NCBI GenBank assembly: GCA_016789205.1
Contig: JAEURF010000071.1
Coordinates: 1 to 7,846, forward strand
Reading direction: 5' to 3'
From: Anaerolineales bacterium
Lineage (GTDB): Bacteria; Chloroflexota; Anaerolineae; Anaerolineales; Villigracilaceae
DNA length: 7,846 nt
Shown: positions 6,225-7,846 of the stretch, piece after piece
Layout: each line of letters starts with the position of its first letter
How positions within the stretch are numbered: position 1 is the stretch's first letter
The notes under the pieces: generated by a model
Seen by the model: the letters and a program-made list of their open reading frames with translations, nothing else
The model's database searches: none
Told to the model about the DNA's origin: nothing
Position numbers and translations under genes: made by a program

Positions 6225-7465
6225 TAACGTTTAACAACTGACGCACTATCTTCTGCATCTAACATAGTGATTCGTGCTCGAACTGCTTCAGCCAACGAAA
6301 GAATTCCTCTTCCAATCGGCTGGGATTTATTATCTAACATAAAAGGGACACCGCGATTCACCGCGGTAATCGCAACTTTCTCGTCGAAAGGAATCGTGGC
6401 GGCAATCTCATGTTTGAGGTTTTCACTGACACGTTCCGGCGAAATTGAAATTCTTTTGTCATAGCGATTCATCGCAAACACAATTCGTTCTTTACTCACG
6501 CCCATAGTTTGTAACAAATCTAAAAGTGCACGAGCATTTTTAATCGCCGGGATTTCTTGTGTAGTAATTAACACAAGCACATCACTAATATCAATCGTAC
6601 CAAGAACCACATCCGTCAAAATAGTAGATGTATCCACCACAACATAAGAATACATGTTTTGGAGAAACTGTAATACTTTCGTAAATTGGTCAGCAGATAC
6701 ACGCTCTGCTTGTTCTGGCTTTAGTGGCGCGGCTAAAATGCGAATACCAGAAGCCTCATGCTTCACCAGAATCTCTTCAATGATTTCTGAATCAAGGTCA
6801 TCAACCCGCGGCGCAACATCTAAAACTGTGTTTTTACCTTGTTCATTGACAAATATCGCCACATCACCAAATTGCAAATTACCATCTACTAAAACTGCGC
6901 GAGTATCTTCATTATTTAAAGCAATCGCCAAATTAACAGCTACAGTCGTACAACCAGTGCCACCTTTAGGGCTGTACACTACAACTATTTTCCCTTTGGT
7001 TGCCGGTGCAAACGTAGCCATAGAACCCATTCCCCCAGGTCCAGAAATGATCATTTGTTGTTTAGCACCTTTGGCACGTTCACTATGTGCCATATCGCCG
7101 GCACGTTTTATAGCTGAGATTAACTCATCACCCATTGGGGGTTTAGTGAGAAAATCTCGCGCGCCAGCTAACATCGCGCGACGCATGTAATTCGAGTCAC
7201 CTTGCACAGACAAGATAACGACTTGAATATGCGGTGATTTCTGACGAATTTCTTCTGTGGCTGTAATGCCGTCAATATCGGGCATGTTGATATCCATCAG
7301 AATGACATCAGGGTCAAGTTCGCCAGCAAGTTGGATGCCTTCCCGTCCGGTTCGAGCCGTACCAACGACATCTACATCCGACTCAAACTGTAACAACTTG
7401 CGGACGTTTTCACGCGTCTCGGCAATGTCATCAACAATTAGCACCCGAATTTTATCTAAAGCCAT
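6224..7465 (-). CDS. cpaE: CpaE/TadZ, receiver domain fused to MinD/ParA-like ATPase
   Basis: Localisation factor of the Tad pilus, 413 aa. Residues 5-122 are a response-regulator receiver with all phosphorylation residues present: D12, D13, phospho-acceptor D58 (in LMDINMPD), S86 and K108. A flexible Gly/Met-rich linker (about 125-157) leads to a MinD/ParA-type ATPase (158-400). Its P-loop reads SPKGGTGCTT (165-174), so the signature lysine K167 is kept but the usual phosphate-binding lysine is C172. VDGNLQFGDVAIF (193-205) is the TadZ-type switch region, with N196 where MinD has its catalytic aspartate. The Walker B aspartate is D278 (YVVVDTS). The C-terminus carries NRYDKRISISPERV and IPFDEKVAITAVNRG (359-372), typical of CpaE. 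The ATG follows 25 nt after the cpaB stop and has only a weak ribosome site. It could answer to an unlinked histidine kinase; none is in view. Confidence 0.96.
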   Translation of the reverse strand: MALDKIRVLIVDDIAETRENVRKLLQFESDVDVVGTARTGREGIQLAGELDPDVILMDINMPDIDGITATEEIRQKSPHIQVVILSVQGDSNYMRRAMLAGARDFLTKPPMGDELISAIKRAGDMAHSERAKGAKQQMIISGPGGMGSMATFAPATKGKIVVVYSPKGGTGCTTVAVNLAIALNNEDTRAVLVDGNLQFGDVAIFVNEQGKNTVLDVAPRVDDLDSEIIEEILVKHEASGIRILAAPLKPEQAERVSADQFTKVLQFLQNMYSYVVVDTSTILTDVVLGTIDISDVLVLITTQEIPAIKNARALLDLLQTMGVSKERIVFAMNRYDKRISISPERVSENLKHEIAATIPFDEKVAITAVNRGVPFMLDNKSQPIGRGILSLAEAVRARITMLDAEDSASVVKR

Positions 7466-7490
7466 ATTAACTTAATTCCATCAATTATTT

Positions 7491-7846
7491 TTATTGTTCT
7501 GGCGCGGCAACAGGCACATCATTTGGCAAAGCAGGTGAAATTAAAGCAGGTAGAGAAGGTTGCATTGCATATGGCAGTTTTGCCGGTACCGGAATATTGT
7601 ATTGGCTCAGTAAAAATTGCAATGTAGAGGCTTCGCTTGCTACACGTCCTTGGTCGCTGGGGTTACGCAGAGTAAGCATCAATTTGGCATTCGAGTAAAT
7701 TAAGTAAGACAATGTAATCGAGTCTTGAGGTGTAACCACCAATGTGACGATATCTGGCGCTACAGGTGCGGCAGGTTGAGCATTGGGGTCTTGTTGTTCA
7801 GGGGTTGTAACAGCCGCTGTAAGCGGAAAGTTACCTAGTTTTAACA
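7491..7846 (-). CDS. cpaB: CpaB/RcpC Flp pilus assembly protein, C-terminal part (cut by window edge)
   Basis: Only the last 117 or so residues are in the window. The frame is open without a stop from the TAA at 7491-7493 to the window end, so the start lies outside. A TTG at 7742 falls in the middle of a conserved strand and is not a real start. The segment DIVTLVVTPQDSITLSYLIYSNAKLMLTLRNPSDQG (encoded about 7751-7644) matches the RcpC/CpaB C-terminal domain pattern of a VTLxVTP strand, a hydrophobic helix, then AxLxLxLRNPxD. It is preceded by a Pro/Gln/Ala-rich stretch (PEQQDPNAQPAAPVAP) and followed by a proline-rich tail ending in PVAAPEQ. CpaB is an envelope protein of the pilus, thought to work with the secretin. 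The N-terminal membrane anchor and SAF domain would lie upstream, beyond the window. The call rests on this short domain and on position just ahead of cpaE. Confidence 0.82.
   Translation of the reverse strand, partial: LKLGNFPLTAAVTTPEQQDPNAQPAAPVAPDIVTLVVTPQDSITLSYLIYSNAKLMLTLRNPSDQGRVASEASTLQFLLSQYNIPVPAKLPYAMQPSLPALISPALPNDVPVAAPEQ

Noticed and set aside
6654..7190. 178-codon plus-strand frame opposite cpaE
   Set aside because: It lies wholly antisense to the conserved CpaE coding region; its serine/alanine/proline-rich translation is what the opposite strand of such a gene yields by chance.

Overview
The window reads as an ordinary bacterial chromosome segment of moderate GC. It holds two convergent transcription units that meet at a shared terminator. 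No RNA genes, CRISPR arrays, insertion sequences or long repeats were seen. The families present and the Tad gene order (CpaB, CpaE with a receiver domain, CpaF, TadB, TadC) would fit a Chloroflexota (Anaerolineae-like) bacterium. That placement rests on recall of similar clusters, not on a search, and is tentative.

Plus strand, 1-1397: a gene-poor leader (1-128) precedes two tightly linked genes. The first encodes a membrane-anchored TlpA-type thioredoxin with a CPPC active site. The second, 3 nt later, encodes a polytopic membrane protein of the Lgt (prolipoprotein diacylglyceryl transferase) fold that has lost most of the residues known to be needed for Lgt catalysis. Its stop codon lies inside an 11-bp perfect hairpin flanked by A and T tracts, which can terminate transcription from both directions.

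Minus strand, 7846 down to 1438: one long, closely spaced, probable operon. In transcription order it carries the 3' end of cpaB/rcpC (cut by the window edge), cpaE/tadZ (receiver domain plus MinD-like ATPase), cpaF/tadA (secretion ATPase), tadB and tadC (inner-membrane platform), comF (zinc-ribbon phosphoribosyltransferase-like competence protein) and the long form of hpf (ribosome hibernation factor). Gaps run from 1 to 43 nt. Most of these genes have a clear Shine-Dalgarno sequence.

The first five minus-strand products would build the motor and platform of a type IVc (Tad/Flp) pilus: CpaE localises the machine, CpaF powers it, and TadB/TadC form the membrane platform. CpaB is an envelope component. 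The pilins (Flp, TadE/F), the prepilin peptidase and the secretin are not in the window. ComF and HPF at the operon's tail would tie pilus expression to DNA uptake and to stationary-phase ribosome storage, if they are indeed co-transcribed.

Most of the window is well explained by known families. The points worth a second look are the catalytically degenerate Lgt-like protein paired with TlpA, the CpaE with an intact receiver but an altered nucleotide site, and the comF-hpf tail of the Tad operon. Two start sites also need correcting: tadC, and the cpaB fragment, which runs off the window.
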